DNA of 64,000 bases, taken from NCBI RefSeq assembly GCF_000422885.1, contig NZ_AUGX01000017.1:86833-150832 (forward strand). The letters run 5' to 3'. The stretch comes from Ottowia thiooxydans DSM 14619 (GTDB lineage Bacteria; Pseudomonadota; Gammaproteobacteria; Burkholderiales; Burkholderiaceae_C). Made by a program: the position numbers and the translations under genes. This document shows, one piece after another, positions 1-8,595 of the stretch; the stretch's first letter is position 1; each line of letters opens with the position of its first letter. A model generated the notes under the pieces. The model saw nothing but the letters and a program-made list of their open reading frames with translations, did no database searches and had not been told where the DNA came from.

Positions 1-2
1 CC

Positions 3-677
3 GGCGAAACTCGCGCAGTGGTCGAGGCCGGCTCAAGTTCTTTGCGCTTTGCCGCAACCCATGCACTCTCTTTTACCTTTGTGCCGGGGTGGTTGCGTAA
101 GTTCGAGTCGCTCACGATGGCAGGCACCATCCAATTGGAATCGGACGTGCTGCAGCGTTGTGAGGCGCTGATGGAGCAGAGCAAGGTGCAGTTCGTCATC
201 TGCCACGCTCATCCGCAAGCACCGGGGAAACTCCAGGTTGAAGGGTTCCCTTCACTGAAGGTCGGTGCGGACGTATTGGTCCCAGTCAGCGTACCGGGGC
301 CAGATGGGCAACCTGTCCACCAGCTCCAGGGAGGCCACTCTCCAGTTTCATTGTTGACCTACAGCGATGAATCCGGACTAGGAAGAATTTTGCGTGAGAC
401 TCAACAACACGCAGTAGAAAAGATTCACACGAACACCGTATTCACGGCCCATCTCGCCTCCGTACTGAAGACGATGGTCCTGGACTCACGAGGAATGGCA
501 TGGGTACCTCACAGTCTTGTGGCCGATGAAATCGCCACTGGCCGTCTGGTTGCGGCGGCCTCCGAGGAATGGTGCATTGACCTGGAGATACGACTGTACC
601 GCGCACACCGCGCGATGGGCAGAGCTGCGCAAGCACTGTGGGACGCCGTGTCTGATCAAGTCAATGCCACACCGTGA
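3..677 (+). CDS. LysR-family regulator, C-terminal part (5' end outside window)
   Basis: The reading frame is open from the left edge of the window and stops with TGA at 675-677, so only the effector-binding half is present. Visible LysR substrate-binding features are the early strand LRFAATHALSFTFVPGWL, a dimer-type central segment, and near the end VLDSRGMAWVPHSLVADEI followed by a basic LEIRLYRA strand. The N-terminal winged helix-turn-helix must lie to the left. In this family the domain binds a small-molecule inducer and a tetramer acts at a divergent promoter. The target genes are outside the window. A GTG at 18 could be mistaken for a start, but the frame reads through it with sensible LysR sequence. 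Confidence 0.8.
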   Translation, partial: GETRAVVEAGSSSLRFAATHALSFTFVPGWLRKFESLTMAGTIQLESDVLQRCEALMEQSKVQFVICHAHPQAPGKLQVEGFPSLKVGADVLVPVSVPGPDGQPVHQLQGGHSPVSLLTYSDESGLGRILRETQQHAVEKIHTNTVFTAHLASVLKTMVLDSRGMAWVPHSLVADEIATGRLVAAASEEWCIDLEIRLYRAHRAMGRAAQALWDAVSDQVNATP

Positions 678-754
678 CATAAGCTCGCGGCCTGAAGGGC
701 CAGGCGCATAAGTAGAGCCGTTCGGTCTTGCCTGCGCGGCGTGTTCTCTCCGGT

Positions 755-1732
755 TCAAAGAATGATGTTGTTCTTCGGCCGCAGCAGGGGCGGCAGGTCC
801 GCATCGCCCAGCATTGTGCGCAGTTCGATTTCGACCATCCGGGCGATCTGCGCGATAGGCACATCGTTGGCGCCACCCTCGAACGGATTCTCGGTGCTCT
901 CACCCACCTGCAACAACGAGGTATACATCCATGAGATCAGCACGCTGAACGGAATCACCAGCCACACACGGTGCAGCGCATCGAACTCCTTGAGCAAGCC
1001 GAATGGCAGGAGGATGCAGAACAAGCGGATGAACAGCGCATTGACGATGGCGTACTGCCGAGGGTAGGGAAAATTCTTGAGACGCTCACTGCGCCCCTGG
1101 TGATCGAGCAGCTCCTTGATTCCCTTTTCCATCTCAATGAAGAAGTTGATGACAATCTCGCCACGCGTGAACATATTGCGGAGCGCCTCGCTCTGCTGCG
1201 CCATGAGCAGCGTTGGCTTGCTGCGCGAGGCCATCACGGCGGCGAGCGCATCGCCCTGAATGTAGCGAGCCAGCTCAGTCTCGAGAGAGCTTTCATGCTC
1301 AGGCACGCAATAGTTCGCCTGGTATTCGGCATTGGTGGTTCGACCGGTGCTTTCCCAAGCACGGTGCCGGCGCATCTGGTAACGCAGTGCAGTCACCCAG
1401 GCGATGTGCCGATTCACCAGTTCGCGCGTAGCCTCAGGGTTCCGCACGTAATCGCGACTCATCAGACCCCAGGCCTTGCTGCTGTTGAGAATAGCAGTCC
1501 AAACCTGTTGCGCCTCTACAGTACGCGCATACGTCTGGGTGTTGTTGAAGCTCACGATCAGCACTGTGGCTGTGCCGATGAGCGCCACCACCGTCCAAGG
1601 AATCGCCAGCCAGTGCCAGCCCGCCAGTTTGTAGAGGCAGACAGGCACGATGGCCAGCGCCACCAGCAGATAAAGCTCCCGCCGCGTCCAGAAGAAAAAT
1701 TCACGCAGCCGGTACGAGCGGCCGACGTTCAT
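755..1732 (-). CDS. Bestrophin-like (UPF0187) membrane channel protein
   Basis: A 325-residue membrane protein of the bestrophin/YneE family, whose bacterial members form pentameric anion or cation channels in the inner membrane. Two hydrophobic helices lie at about residues 20-60, followed by a degenerate form of the family signature (SFNNTQTYARTVEAQQVW; the usual form is FRNNTSYDRW). Further on come the cytoplasmic helical region, a second membrane pair near 225-275, and the conserved GESTENPFEGGANDVPI segment, which is the strongest family mark. The start codon overlaps the stop of the upstream NmrA-like gene by 4 bp (ATGA), implying translational coupling. Ion specificity cannot be read from the sequence. 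Confidence 0.88.
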   Translation of the reverse strand: MNVGRSYRLREFFFWTRRELYLLVALAIVPVCLYKLAGWHWLAIPWTVVALIGTATVLIVSFNNTQTYARTVEAQQVWTAILNSSKAWGLMSRDYVRNPEATRELVNRHIAWVTALRYQMRRHRAWESTGRTTNAEYQANYCVPEHESSLETELARYIQGDALAAVMASRSKPTLLMAQQSEALRNMFTRGEIVINFFIEMEKGIKELLDHQGRSERLKNFPYPRQYAIVNALFIRLFCILLPFGLLKEFDALHRVWLVIPFSVLISWMYTSLLQVGESTENPFEGGANDVPIAQIARMVEIELRTMLGDADLPPLLRPKNNIIL

Positions 1733-2472
1733 CGGGCGGCCAGCCAGGCGTCGAGGTTGGTCGGGCCGATCCGAGCGTCAGCAGCCGTCGTGAGCGAAGC
1801 ATCATCTATCACCACACCGAAATAGGGCGCCGCAGGGTCAGCCACTACCGCGCGTGCGTCGCCGGTGGCACGCAAGTAGCGCTCGACCAGCGTCGCCATG
1901 CCGGCGCGCTCAGGACCACCGACTTCGATCTTGCCATTGACCGGCGCGCCCAGCGTGCAGTCGGCCATGGCAGCCGCCACGTCCTGCGCGGCAATAGGTT
2001 GCACGTGCGCGGACGGCAAACGTATGGCGTCGCCAGCAGCGCCCGACTGGGCGATGGCCGGCAGGAACTCCATGAACTGCGTAGCCCGCACGATGGTGTA
2101 CGGCAGACCGGAGGCCTCGATGAGTTGCTCCTGCACAAGCTTGGCGCGAAAGTAACCGCTATCTTGCAGCCGGTCTGTACCCACCACCGAAAGCGCCACA
2201 TGATGCTGCACACCAGCGGCCGCCTCGGCAGCGAGCAAGTTGCGGCCCGAGGTTTGAAAGAAGTTCATGACGGCAGCGTCTTCGAACGAGGGGGAGTTGG
2301 CCACATCAACCACCACCTGCGCGCCCGCCAGTGCGGTTGCCAAGCCCTCGCCGGTAAGCGTGTTGACACCTGTGTTGGGCGAGGCAGCGATGGCCTCATG
2401 TCCCCGTTGCCTCAACAGTGTGATGAGTTTGCTTCCAATGAGGCCGGTGCCTCCAATGACGACGATTTTCAT
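1729..2472 (-). CDS. NmrA/atypical-SDR family NAD(P)-binding protein
   Basis: A 247-residue Rossmann-fold protein beginning MKIVVIGGTGLIGSKL, the glycine-rich GGTGLIG dinucleotide-binding turn expected at the extreme N terminus. A VVDVANSPSF strand and a YFRAKLVQEQLIEASGLPYTIVRATQFMEF block follow. These match the NAD(P)H-binding (NmrA-like, atypical short-chain dehydrogenase) family. The catalytic Tyr-Lys pair is degenerate (YFRAK), as is usual in this group, which includes redox sensors and quinone reductases. It forms a two-gene unit with the downstream bestrophin-like gene and is divergent from a GlxA-type regulator 45 bp away, which probably controls it. The substrate is unknown. Confidence 0.85.
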   Translation of the reverse strand: MKIVVIGGTGLIGSKLITLLRQRGHEAIAASPNTGVNTLTGEGLATALAGAQVVVDVANSPSFEDAAVMNFFQTSGRNLLAAEAAAGVQHHVALSVVGTDRLQDSGYFRAKLVQEQLIEASGLPYTIVRATQFMEFLPAIAQSGAAGDAIRLPSAHVQPIAAQDVAAAMADCTLGAPVNGKIEVGGPERAGMATLVERYLRATGDARAVVADPAAPYFGVVIDDASLTTAADARIGPTNLDAWLAAR

Positions 2473-2517
2473 GATCTATACCTTGTGTTGATGCCTCGAT
2501 GGTAGATATGAAACAAT

Positions 2518-3597
2518 ATGGCTGAAATGACAAAGAACCCTGAATTACTGCCAAACTCACAAAAGCAACCGGAGCCGACACCCCGGTCATCGCCCCGCCG
2601 CGCTCGCCCAAAGCGCGTCCTGTTCGTCGCCTTCCCCGAGGTTGGACTGCTCGACCTGACCGGCGCGCAAACGGTGTTCTGGTGCGCCACCAAGGCCATG
2701 GAATCCCGTGGTTTGCAGGGCTACGAACGTTGCACCGCGAGCCTTGGGGGCGGGCTGGTGCGCAGTGCCGAAGGCCTGGTGCTGCAGACTGAGGCGCTTG
2801 AGCAATTCCGCGCATCAACCGTGGACACACTCGTCGTCCCCGGCTCGCCGCACATGGCGCAGGTGCTCGGCGAATCAGAGGCGCTGATCGAATGGCTCAG
2901 GCGCGCTGCCGGCAGGACGCGTCGCACGGCATCCGTATGCAGCGGCGCGTTTCTATTGGCCTCCGCGGGCCTGCTCGACCAGAAGCGCGCCACCACGCAT
3001 TGGTTGATGTTCGACATGATGCGCGAGCGTTTTCCAACGGTGCAAATCGACCGCGATGCCATCTTTGTGCAGCAGGGCGCGGTTTGGACCTCGGCCGGCG
3101 TCACGGCTGGTATCGACCTGGCCATGGCGCTGGTCGAAGCCGATTGCGGGCACGAGGTGGCCATGGAGGTGGCACGCGAACTGGTGGTCTACCTCAAACG
3201 GCCCGGAGGCCAGTCGCAGTTCAGCGGCATGTTGCGGTCTCAAACCGAAGACTCGGCCGCAATTTTTGACGAACTCAACCTGTGGATCGCAAACAACCTT
3301 GAACGTGCCGACCTGGGTGTGGAGCAACTGGCCGAGCAGGCCCGCATGAGCCCTCGCAATTTCGCGCGGGTCTACAAGCAAAAGACCGGCCGCACTCCGG
3401 CCAAGGCAGTCGAGTTGTTCCGGGTTGAAGCCGCCAAAAGACTGCTGGAAGATTCCACCCGCAACATCGACCAGATTGCGAGATTGTGTGGTTTCGGCGA
3501 TGAGGAGCGAATGCGCGTGAGCTTCCAGCGACAACTGGGCGTGGCGCCACGGGATTACCGGCGGCGGTTTGCGGCCCGAGGCCAGCAGATGACGTAA
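2518..3597 (+). CDS. GlxA-family AraC-type transcriptional regulator with DJ-1/PfpI domain
   Basis: A 359-residue two-domain regulator. Residues about 38-210 form a DJ-1/PfpI-like domain starting KRVLFVAFPEVGLLDLTGA, with the nucleophile-elbow cysteine in RTASVCSGAFLLASAGLLDQ and the following TTHW. Residues about 245-355 are an AraC double helix-turn-helix, with MSPRNFARVYKQKTGRTPA and the final RQLGVAPRDYRRRF. Members act as sensors of amino-acid derivatives, quaternary amines or electrophiles. The gene is divergent from the NmrA-like and bestrophin-like pair, its likely target. Two ATGs lie close together at 2518 and 2527; the first is chosen, but the N-terminal 30 residues are poorly conserved in character and the exact start is uncertain. 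Confidence 0.88.
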   Translation: MAEMTKNPELLPNSQKQPEPTPRSSPRRARPKRVLFVAFPEVGLLDLTGAQTVFWCATKAMESRGLQGYERCTASLGGGLVRSAEGLVLQTEALEQFRASTVDTLVVPGSPHMAQVLGESEALIEWLRRAAGRTRRTASVCSGAFLLASAGLLDQKRATTHWLMFDMMRERFPTVQIDRDAIFVQQGAVWTSAGVTAGIDLAMALVEADCGHEVAMEVARELVVYLKRPGGQSQFSGMLRSQTEDSAAIFDELNLWIANNLERADLGVEQLAEQARMSPRNFARVYKQKTGRTPAKAVELFRVEAAKRLLEDSTRNIDQIARLCGFGDEERMRVSFQRQLGVAPRDYRRRFAARGQQMT

Positions 3598-3611
3598 GGT
3601 CAGCCTACCTG

Positions 3612-3882
3612 GTTAGGGCGTGTTCACACTAAATTCACCCCCGCGCCGGGGTTTGTCGGGTTGCAGTGCAAGGCGCGCCGTGCCGCCAAGGTGCGATCCT
3701 TGGCAAGAGGCGCAACGCGGCAATGCGGCCCGGCAAACCCCGGCCCGAAGGGTGAGGCTCTGGCAAACCGCACTCGGCGTTGCAAACCCTCACCGGGTGT
3801 CCAACCCGGCTGCGGTTTGCGCCTTGATTGCGGATCGCCAGAACCTCACGCGGGGGTGAATTTAGTGTGAACACGCCCTAAC
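3612..3882. repeat. MITE-like element with perfect 34-bp terminal inverted repeats
   Basis: Positions 3612-3645 and 3849-3882 are perfect 34-bp reverse complements. The outer ends read GTTAGGGCGTGTTCACAC inward from the left, with TA/TTAG-type bases at both edges as expected of an insertion at a TA-containing target. The 203-bp interior is GC rich, has imperfect internal symmetry and carries no gene: mirrored 79-codon open frames on both strands simply reflect the inverted ends. The size, symmetry and lack of a transposase fit a miniature inverted-repeat transposable element mobilised in trans, or a hairpin-forming intergenic repeat. A partial copy of the same end sequence recurs at 30217-30231. 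Confidence 0.75.
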
Positions 3883-3962
3883 ATACACAGGCCTCCCTGC
3901 GAATCGCCAAGTCGGCATGACACAATGAGCACAGGTCGGTGCCCGAAGACAGGAAACCCATC

Positions 3963-5294
3963 ATGTTGTCCAGAAGACTATTGAGCTACTTGCTCCCCGC
4001 GATCTCTGCATTCGCAGTTGGAGCGGCATCTGCGGCTTCCCCGCCGGATTCGCCAACATACCCCGACGCCGATGCCAGCGACCCCGCCAAACTAGGCTGG
4101 ATGATCGGTTCGCCACCTCCCCCTGATCGCATACTGCGCTTCGAAGACGGTTCGTATTTTCGATTCCCGGCAATGCGCTGGAGCGTATCCAACTTCCGGC
4201 AGCTGATGCCTACGGTGAGTATCTCGCGCGGTCTGGGCTCTGCAACGCCACTAAGGCGGGCAGCACGTGAGGACATTGACCGCGTGGTCTTTCAGCCACT
4301 GGGCTCTGACCGAACAATGACCTGGGAGGAATCTCTCAAGGCGAACTACACCGATGGCATTGTGGTTCTGCATAAGGGTAAGGTCGTCTATGAGCGCTAC
4401 TTCGGAGTGCTCAAGCCACAAGGGCAACACGGGGCGATGTCGGTAACCAAGTCGTTTATCGGAACTCTCGCGGCCACGCTTGTAGCCGAAGGCAAGCTGG
4501 ATCCATCACGCCGTGTCGCGGACTACGTACCTGAACTCGCGTCATCAGCCTTTGGCAGCGCCACCGTTCGCCAAGTCATGGACATGACCACCGGCATCCG
4601 GTTCAGTGAAGACTACGCGGACCCGAACGCCGAGGTGTGGGCACATGCAGCTGCCGGCAATCCCCTGCCGAAGCCGAAAGACTACACCGGCCCGCGAAGC
4701 TATTACGAATTTCTTCAGACCGTGAAGGCCCAGGGCGCGCACGGCGAGGCTTTCGGCTACCGTACAGCCAATACGGATGCGCTCGGATGGATCATTGCGC
4801 GCGTCAGCAGCAAGTCGGTAGCTGAGTTGCTGTCAGAACGCATCTGGAGCCGTCTGGGTGCCGAGCAGGATGCCTACATGTCGGTCGATTCGATCGGCAC
4901 ACCTTTCGCCGGCGGTGGCTTGAACACCGGACTGCGTGATCTCGCACGCTTCGGTGAAATGATCCGGAACAACGGTGCCTTGAACGGGCAGCAAATCATT
5001 CCGGCTGAGGCGGTGGCCGACATCCGGCGCGGCGGCAACCCCGCCGACTTTGCCAAGGCGGGCTATAAATTACTGCCCGGCTGGACCTATCGCAATATGT
5101 GGTGGATCACGCACAACGCGCACGGAGCCTTCGCCGCCAGGGGCGTACACGGCCAAACCATCTACATCGATCCCAAAGCCGAAATGGTCATTGCGCGATT
5201 TGCCTCGCACCCGGTTGCGGGCAATGCAGCCAATGACCCCACTTCCCTGCCGGCATATCACGCCTTGGCACTGCATCTGATGAAGAGGCGTTAA
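3963..5294 (+). CDS. Serine hydrolase, class C beta-lactamase fold (NylB/EstB-like), exported
   Basis: A 443-residue protein with a signal peptide at residues 1 to about 24 (MLSRRLLSYLLPAISAF, then AASA), so it is probably periplasmic. The beta-lactamase-like domain shows the SxxK nucleophile motif SVTK in HGAMSVTKSFIGTLAATL, a later FGYRTANTDALGW region supplying the YxN-type tyrosine, and RGVHGQTIYIDP in place of the KTG triad, as in 6-aminohexanoate-oligomer hydrolases and esterases of this fold. Activity on esters or short amides is more likely than true beta-lactamase action. A GTG 24 bp upstream would add eight residues before the signal peptide, so the ATG at 3963 is preferred. The gene converges on an EamA exporter with only 12 bp between stops. 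Confidence 0.85.
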   Translation: MLSRRLLSYLLPAISAFAVGAASAASPPDSPTYPDADASDPAKLGWMIGSPPPPDRILRFEDGSYFRFPAMRWSVSNFRQLMPTVSISRGLGSATPLRRAAREDIDRVVFQPLGSDRTMTWEESLKANYTDGIVVLHKGKVVYERYFGVLKPQGQHGAMSVTKSFIGTLAATLVAEGKLDPSRRVADYVPELASSAFGSATVRQVMDMTTGIRFSEDYADPNAEVWAHAAAGNPLPKPKDYTGPRSYYEFLQTVKAQGAHGEAFGYRTANTDALGWIIARVSSKSVAELLSERIWSRLGAEQDAYMSVDSIGTPFAGGGLNTGLRDLARFGEMIRNNGALNGQQIIPAEAVADIRRGGNPADFAKAGYKLLPGWTYRNMWWITHNAHGAFAARGVHGQTIYIDPKAEMVIARFASHPVAGNAANDPTSLPAYHALALHLMKRR

Positions 5295-5306
5295 AGCCTT
5301 GGGTGT

Positions 5307-6224
5307 TTAGAAGCCTGGTGCTTTCGTTTCTGCGCGACGTGACGTCACCACAAGTGCAACGCCACTCATGACCAGGGCGATGCCGAAAAGCGTCAGCCAT
5401 GCGGGAGTTTCCTTGAGCACGACCATGCCTATCAGCACGGCAAGCGCTGGAGCGAGTGCGCCAAAGATGGCCGCGCGAGGTGCGCCCAACCGGCGCACGG
5501 ATTCTGCGTAAAAGTACATCCCCAGAATCGCGACCATGACGCCCTGCGCCAGCACCTGGAATGCAAGCTCTGCCGGCTGTGCAGTGAATATTTTTGGCTC
5601 CAGCCAGAAAAAATAGATCGGCGCGAACAATAGCGCGGATAGGCAGTTGACCAGTGCGGTGGCATGCCATGGACTGATGCCAGAACTGCGCTGCGCCACG
5701 GTAAAACTTGCAAAGAACAGGCCAGCCAGCAAGAACAATAGATCGCCTCGCCACTCCCCTGAAGCGCGGTTTGCGATTAAGGAATAGCCACCAATACAGA
5801 TCACACCAACGACGACGACGCCCATGCCATTCAATTGCCGGCTCGTGAATTTTTCGCCGAACAAAAGCCCGGAAAGAAAGGCCACCCAGATGGGCATGGT
5901 TCCGATCATCAGCGTCGCGACATGCGAGGCAGGCGCAAACTGCATACCCACTGAGGCCAACAGCATGAAGGGCACTCCCGCACCCATCACCATGACTAAA
6001 AGCCTAAAAATGCCAATCTGCTGAAGCCCAAGCCCCTTGCGCAAAAGGATAGGCCAAAGAAGCATGGCCGACACACCAAACCGCAAGAACGTCACATCAT
6101 GCGGGCCCAGGCGGGTGGTGACCGCGAAGCGTGTAGCGACTGTCCAGCCAGACCATATCAATGCGACGGCGAGGCCGCACAGGACACCTATGTAGGCATT
6201 TCGCCGGTCGGGTTGGATTTTCAT
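5307..6224 (-). CDS. EamA/DMT-family transporter
   Basis: A 305-residue, almost wholly hydrophobic protein with about ten membrane helices in two repeats. The first repeat begins GVLCGLAVALIWSGWTVATRFAV and contains DVTFLRFGVSAMLLWPIL. The second, from about residue 165, contains LLFLLAGLFFASFTVAQRSSG and ends near ALVMSGVALVVTSRR. This is the standard ten-helix drug/metabolite transporter layout, whose members export amino acids or other small metabolites across the inner membrane. It stands alone, convergent with the upstream hydrolase gene. The substrate cannot be predicted. Confidence 0.9.
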   Translation of the reverse strand: MKIQPDRRNAYIGVLCGLAVALIWSGWTVATRFAVTTRLGPHDVTFLRFGVSAMLLWPILLRKGLGLQQIGIFRLLVMVMGAGVPFMLLASVGMQFAPASHVATLMIGTMPIWVAFLSGLLFGEKFTSRQLNGMGVVVVGVICIGGYSLIANRASGEWRGDLLFLLAGLFFASFTVAQRSSGISPWHATALVNCLSALLFAPIYFFWLEPKIFTAQPAELAFQVLAQGVMVAILGMYFYAESVRRLGAPRAAIFGALAPALAVLIGMVVLKETPAWLTLFGIALVMSGVALVVTSRRAETKAPGF

Positions 6225-6427
6225 AGGCTACGCGCTAGCAATACAGTGCACGCTCGGTAGAAGTCGATTCAAGAGCTTTATAGAGAAATTTTCCAGAGAC
6301 GCCCGGCTCAAAACTGCAGCGCTCAGAGGGGCCACAAGCAGGCCTGATGCTGTTCTGAATTTCCCGCTTCACGTTCGGCTGCCACTAATTCGGCCTCTAG
6401 CACGACCGATGATATAGGGCCTGGAAC

Positions 6428-6823
6428 TTAAGCCGGAAAACGCTCGATGTGTGTCTCTCCCTTGCGGCCAAGGTAGACGACATGGCGCCCGGCAAGCCAG
6501 ACCGTATAGCCGACGCAACCTGCGGTTTGGGTGAGTCGTTTGAACTCTGGGTACATCACCCTGCCCTGTTGTGCGCCCCGAATGGCGGACCGCACTGCAT
6601 CACCGTCAAACGCTTCAGCAACACCGCGTTCTGGCCGCTCGAAGCCGAAATCCAGGAAGGCGCCATCCGGTAGGTAATAGGTAGTACGGCCTGAGCGGTA
6701 GTCAACGTGATAGGACTCGACTTCAACAGCCGTGAGTTGTGCAATCACCTCACCGAAATGAATGCTTCCATTGTTCGATGCCTCGAAGGTGGACTGAATG
6801 ACGGCACGGGTGTTCTCGTTCAT
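6428..6823 (-). CDS. DUF1398 family protein
   Basis: A 131-residue soluble protein. The segments SNNGSIHFGEVIAQLTAVEV, ESYHVDYRSGRTTYYLPDG and VRSAIRGAQQGRVMYPEFKR match DUF1398 (sometimes labelled phage envelope-like protein), a small family of unknown biochemical role. The ATG at 6823 is chosen because AAGGAAGAG lies just upstream; an in-frame upstream start would add 26 residues not typical of the family. It is the last reading frame before a short gap to a divergently unrelated thioesterase on the same strand. No function is assigned. Confidence 0.75.
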   Translation of the reverse strand: MNENTRAVIQSTFEASNNGSIHFGEVIAQLTAVEVESYHVDYRSGRTTYYLPDGAFLDFGFERPERGVAEAFDGDAVRSAIRGAQQGRVMYPEFKRLTQTAGCVGYTVWLAGRHVVYLGRKGETHIERFPA

Positions 6824-6904
6824 ATGACTAGCTCTTCCTTGCTGACGGTGCTTGGTTGGAGGGATATTAGGAATTTCCTGAAGCCAATAGATTCTCTCCA
6901 ATGC

Positions 6905-7348
6905 TTAGGTCACTCCAACCCTATTTTTAACAGCAAAGACACCGTCCGCCTTCACAACGGTCTTCTCACCAACCTGCCCTCTGCAACTGAGAAAGACAAG
7001 TCGCTTTCCTAATCGATCGACCCGCACTCCGACCTGAAGCCAGTCGCCCTCCTTGACTTCGCCCAGGTAGGTGATGCTCAGGTTGGCCGTGACAGTGGAG
7101 GCCCCGGCGATACGCGATGCATTGAATCCAAGGGCGCTATCGATAACAGTCGCAAGCATGCCGCCGTGAGCAACGGCGTGAGAATTCAGGTGTTCCGCTC
7201 GAACAAACAAGGCCACTGTGGTCGTCTTGTCCGCCTCCAGACGAGCATAGACCGGCCCTATCATTCGCATGAACTCGCTAGAGGGAATGTAGTCAACAAA
7301 TCCTTCCGGCGCAGCATGACTGCTACCAGCGAAGTTATCCAGATCCAT
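6905..7348 (-). CDS. PaaI-type hotdog thioesterase
   Basis: A 147-residue hotdog-fold protein. The family core is visible as HLNSHAVAHGGMLATVIDSA, with the HGG-D active-site pattern of PaaI/YdiI acyl-CoA thioesterases. TANLSITYLGEVKEGDWLQV and a C-terminal VKADGVFAVK strand follow. It probably hydrolyses aryl- or acyl-CoA esters and releases trapped CoA when a CoA-dependent pathway stalls. It is followed on the same strand by nothing related, but lies just downstream of the CaiB/MaoC/acyl-CoA dehydrogenase operon (57 bp from the first CaiB gene) and probably belongs to it. The ATG at 7348 (MDLDN) is favoured over one six codons earlier. Confidence 0.82.
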   Translation of the reverse strand: MDLDNFAGSSHAAPEGFVDYIPSSEFMRMIGPVYARLEADKTTTVALFVRAEHLNSHAVAHGGMLATVIDSALGFNASRIAGASTVTANLSITYLGEVKEGDWLQVGVRVDRLGKRLVFLSCRGQVGEKTVVKADGVFAVKNRVGVT

Positions 7349-7405
7349 CGTGCAGCACCTTTTCAATGATCGATCAGCGTCAGTATGAAGCCTGAATAGC
7401 TACCG

Positions 7406-8554
7406 TCACGCTTTCTTGGGTGGGCTGAACTCAGCGCGAATTGCCGCACTGTGCTGCCCGATGCCAGGGACATGACCCAGTGTTCTCGGTTCTCCTCGGA
7501 AGATCGCAGGGGGAGCCACGATATCCGCGCCTCCGTGTGTGGTCGATACAGATGCTCTGCGCAGATGAGGATGCGACGACAGCTCCTTCACTCCATTCAC
7601 CTCGGCAAAAGCTACTTGCGCAGCCTGCAACTTCATGCGCACGTCTTCGGGGGAAGTCTTCGCAAGCGCCATCTTGATTTCTGCGTCGAGTTGCTCCCGG
7701 TTTTCGACCCTCAGCATGTTTGTGGCGAATTCGGGGCGCTCCAAAAGGTCTGGCCGTTCGAGCACCTTCGCTGCGAATCGGCTCCACTCTCCATCGTTTT
7801 GGACGCCTATCAAGACGCTGCGTGCTTCGCCTACTTCGCCGCCCACCGGGAATGCGCCGTAAGGAGCAATGGTGGGATGAGCAAGTCCAACCCGGGGCCA
7901 GACGGTACCCGCATAGTCATAGTGCAGGAGCGGCACCGTCATCCAGTCGCACATGGCATCGAACAACGACACATGGATGGCACTTCCCTCGCCTGTTCGC
8001 TCGCGCTGGAGCAAAGCCTCAAGAATGGCTGCGTGCGCATACATGCCTGTCCCCACGTCGCAGGCAGAGATGCCGATGCGCCCAGGTGCCTCCGGTGTGC
8101 CGGTGACCGAACAGATGCCGCTCTCCGCTTGTACAAGCAAGTCGTACGCGCGCATCTCCGAACGTGGCCCGCCTTCCCCGTACCCACTAATATCGCACGT
8201 GATAAGACGTGGATGGAGTTTGCGCATCTCCTCCCAGCCAAATCCTGCCCGCGCAGCCGCACCAGGTCCAAGGTTCTGGATCAGCACGTCAGCTCCTGCA
8301 ATCATTTTTTGCAAAAGGGCGCCATCCTCATCTTTTGTGTAGTCAAGGACAACCGACTCCTTACCACGGTTCAACCAGACGAAGTAGGTGCTGTCGCCGT
8401 TGACCGCATTGTCGTAGCCGCGCGCGAAGTCACCCTGTGGCCGCTCGATCTTGATAACCCTGGCACCGGCATCGGCCAGACGACTCGATGCGTAGGGAGC
8501 TGCCGCTGCTTGCTCGACGGCTATGACTGTGATTCCTTTGAGGGGGTAGCTCAT
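7406..8554 (-). CDS. CaiB/BaiF family CoA-transferase (first of two)
   Basis: A 382-residue family III CoA-transferase. The N-terminal block (LKGITVIAVEQAAAAPYASS, then LADAGARVIKIERPQGDFAR) and the KESVVLDY, GYGEGGPRSEMRAYDLLVQAESG and GIGQHSAAIRAE segments are family hallmarks. The catalytic aspartate is expected in the region AYDLLVQAE. It moves CoA between two carboxylic acids without a covalent phosphate intermediate. The start at 8554 has GGAGAAG immediately upstream. It is the distal gene of a run acyl-CoA dehydrogenase, CaiB, MaoC, CaiB and so probably activates, or recycles CoA from, an intermediate of that pathway. It is similar in type to but clearly distinct in sequence from the second CaiB gene. 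Confidence 0.9.
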   Translation of the reverse strand: MSYPLKGITVIAVEQAAAAPYASSRLADAGARVIKIERPQGDFARGYDNAVNGDSTYFVWLNRGKESVVLDYTKDEDGALLQKMIAGADVLIQNLGPGAAARAGFGWEEMRKLHPRLITCDISGYGEGGPRSEMRAYDLLVQAESGICSVTGTPEAPGRIGISACDVGTGMYAHAAILEALLQRERTGEGSAIHVSLFDAMCDWMTVPLLHYDYAGTVWPRVGLAHPTIAPYGAFPVGGEVGEARSVLIGVQNDGEWSRFAAKVLERPDLLERPEFATNMLRVENREQLDAEIKMALAKTSPEDVRMKLQAAQVAFAEVNGVKELSSHPHLRRASVSTTHGGADIVAPPAIFRGEPRTLGHVPGIGQHSAAIRAEFSPPKKA

Positions 8555-8595
8555 ACTCTTCTCCAATTGTTCAATAACCTAAGCCATTTTTCTCA

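Noticed and set aside
3620..3874. Mirrored 79-codon open frames on both strands
   Set aside because: Both arise from the inverted-repeat element; the near-identical start on each strand is a symmetry artefact, and no ribosome site or protein family is recognisable.
3963..5294. True beta-lactamase resistance gene
   Set aside because: The SxxK motif is present, but HGQ replaces KTG and overall layout is that of NylB/EstB-type hydrolases.
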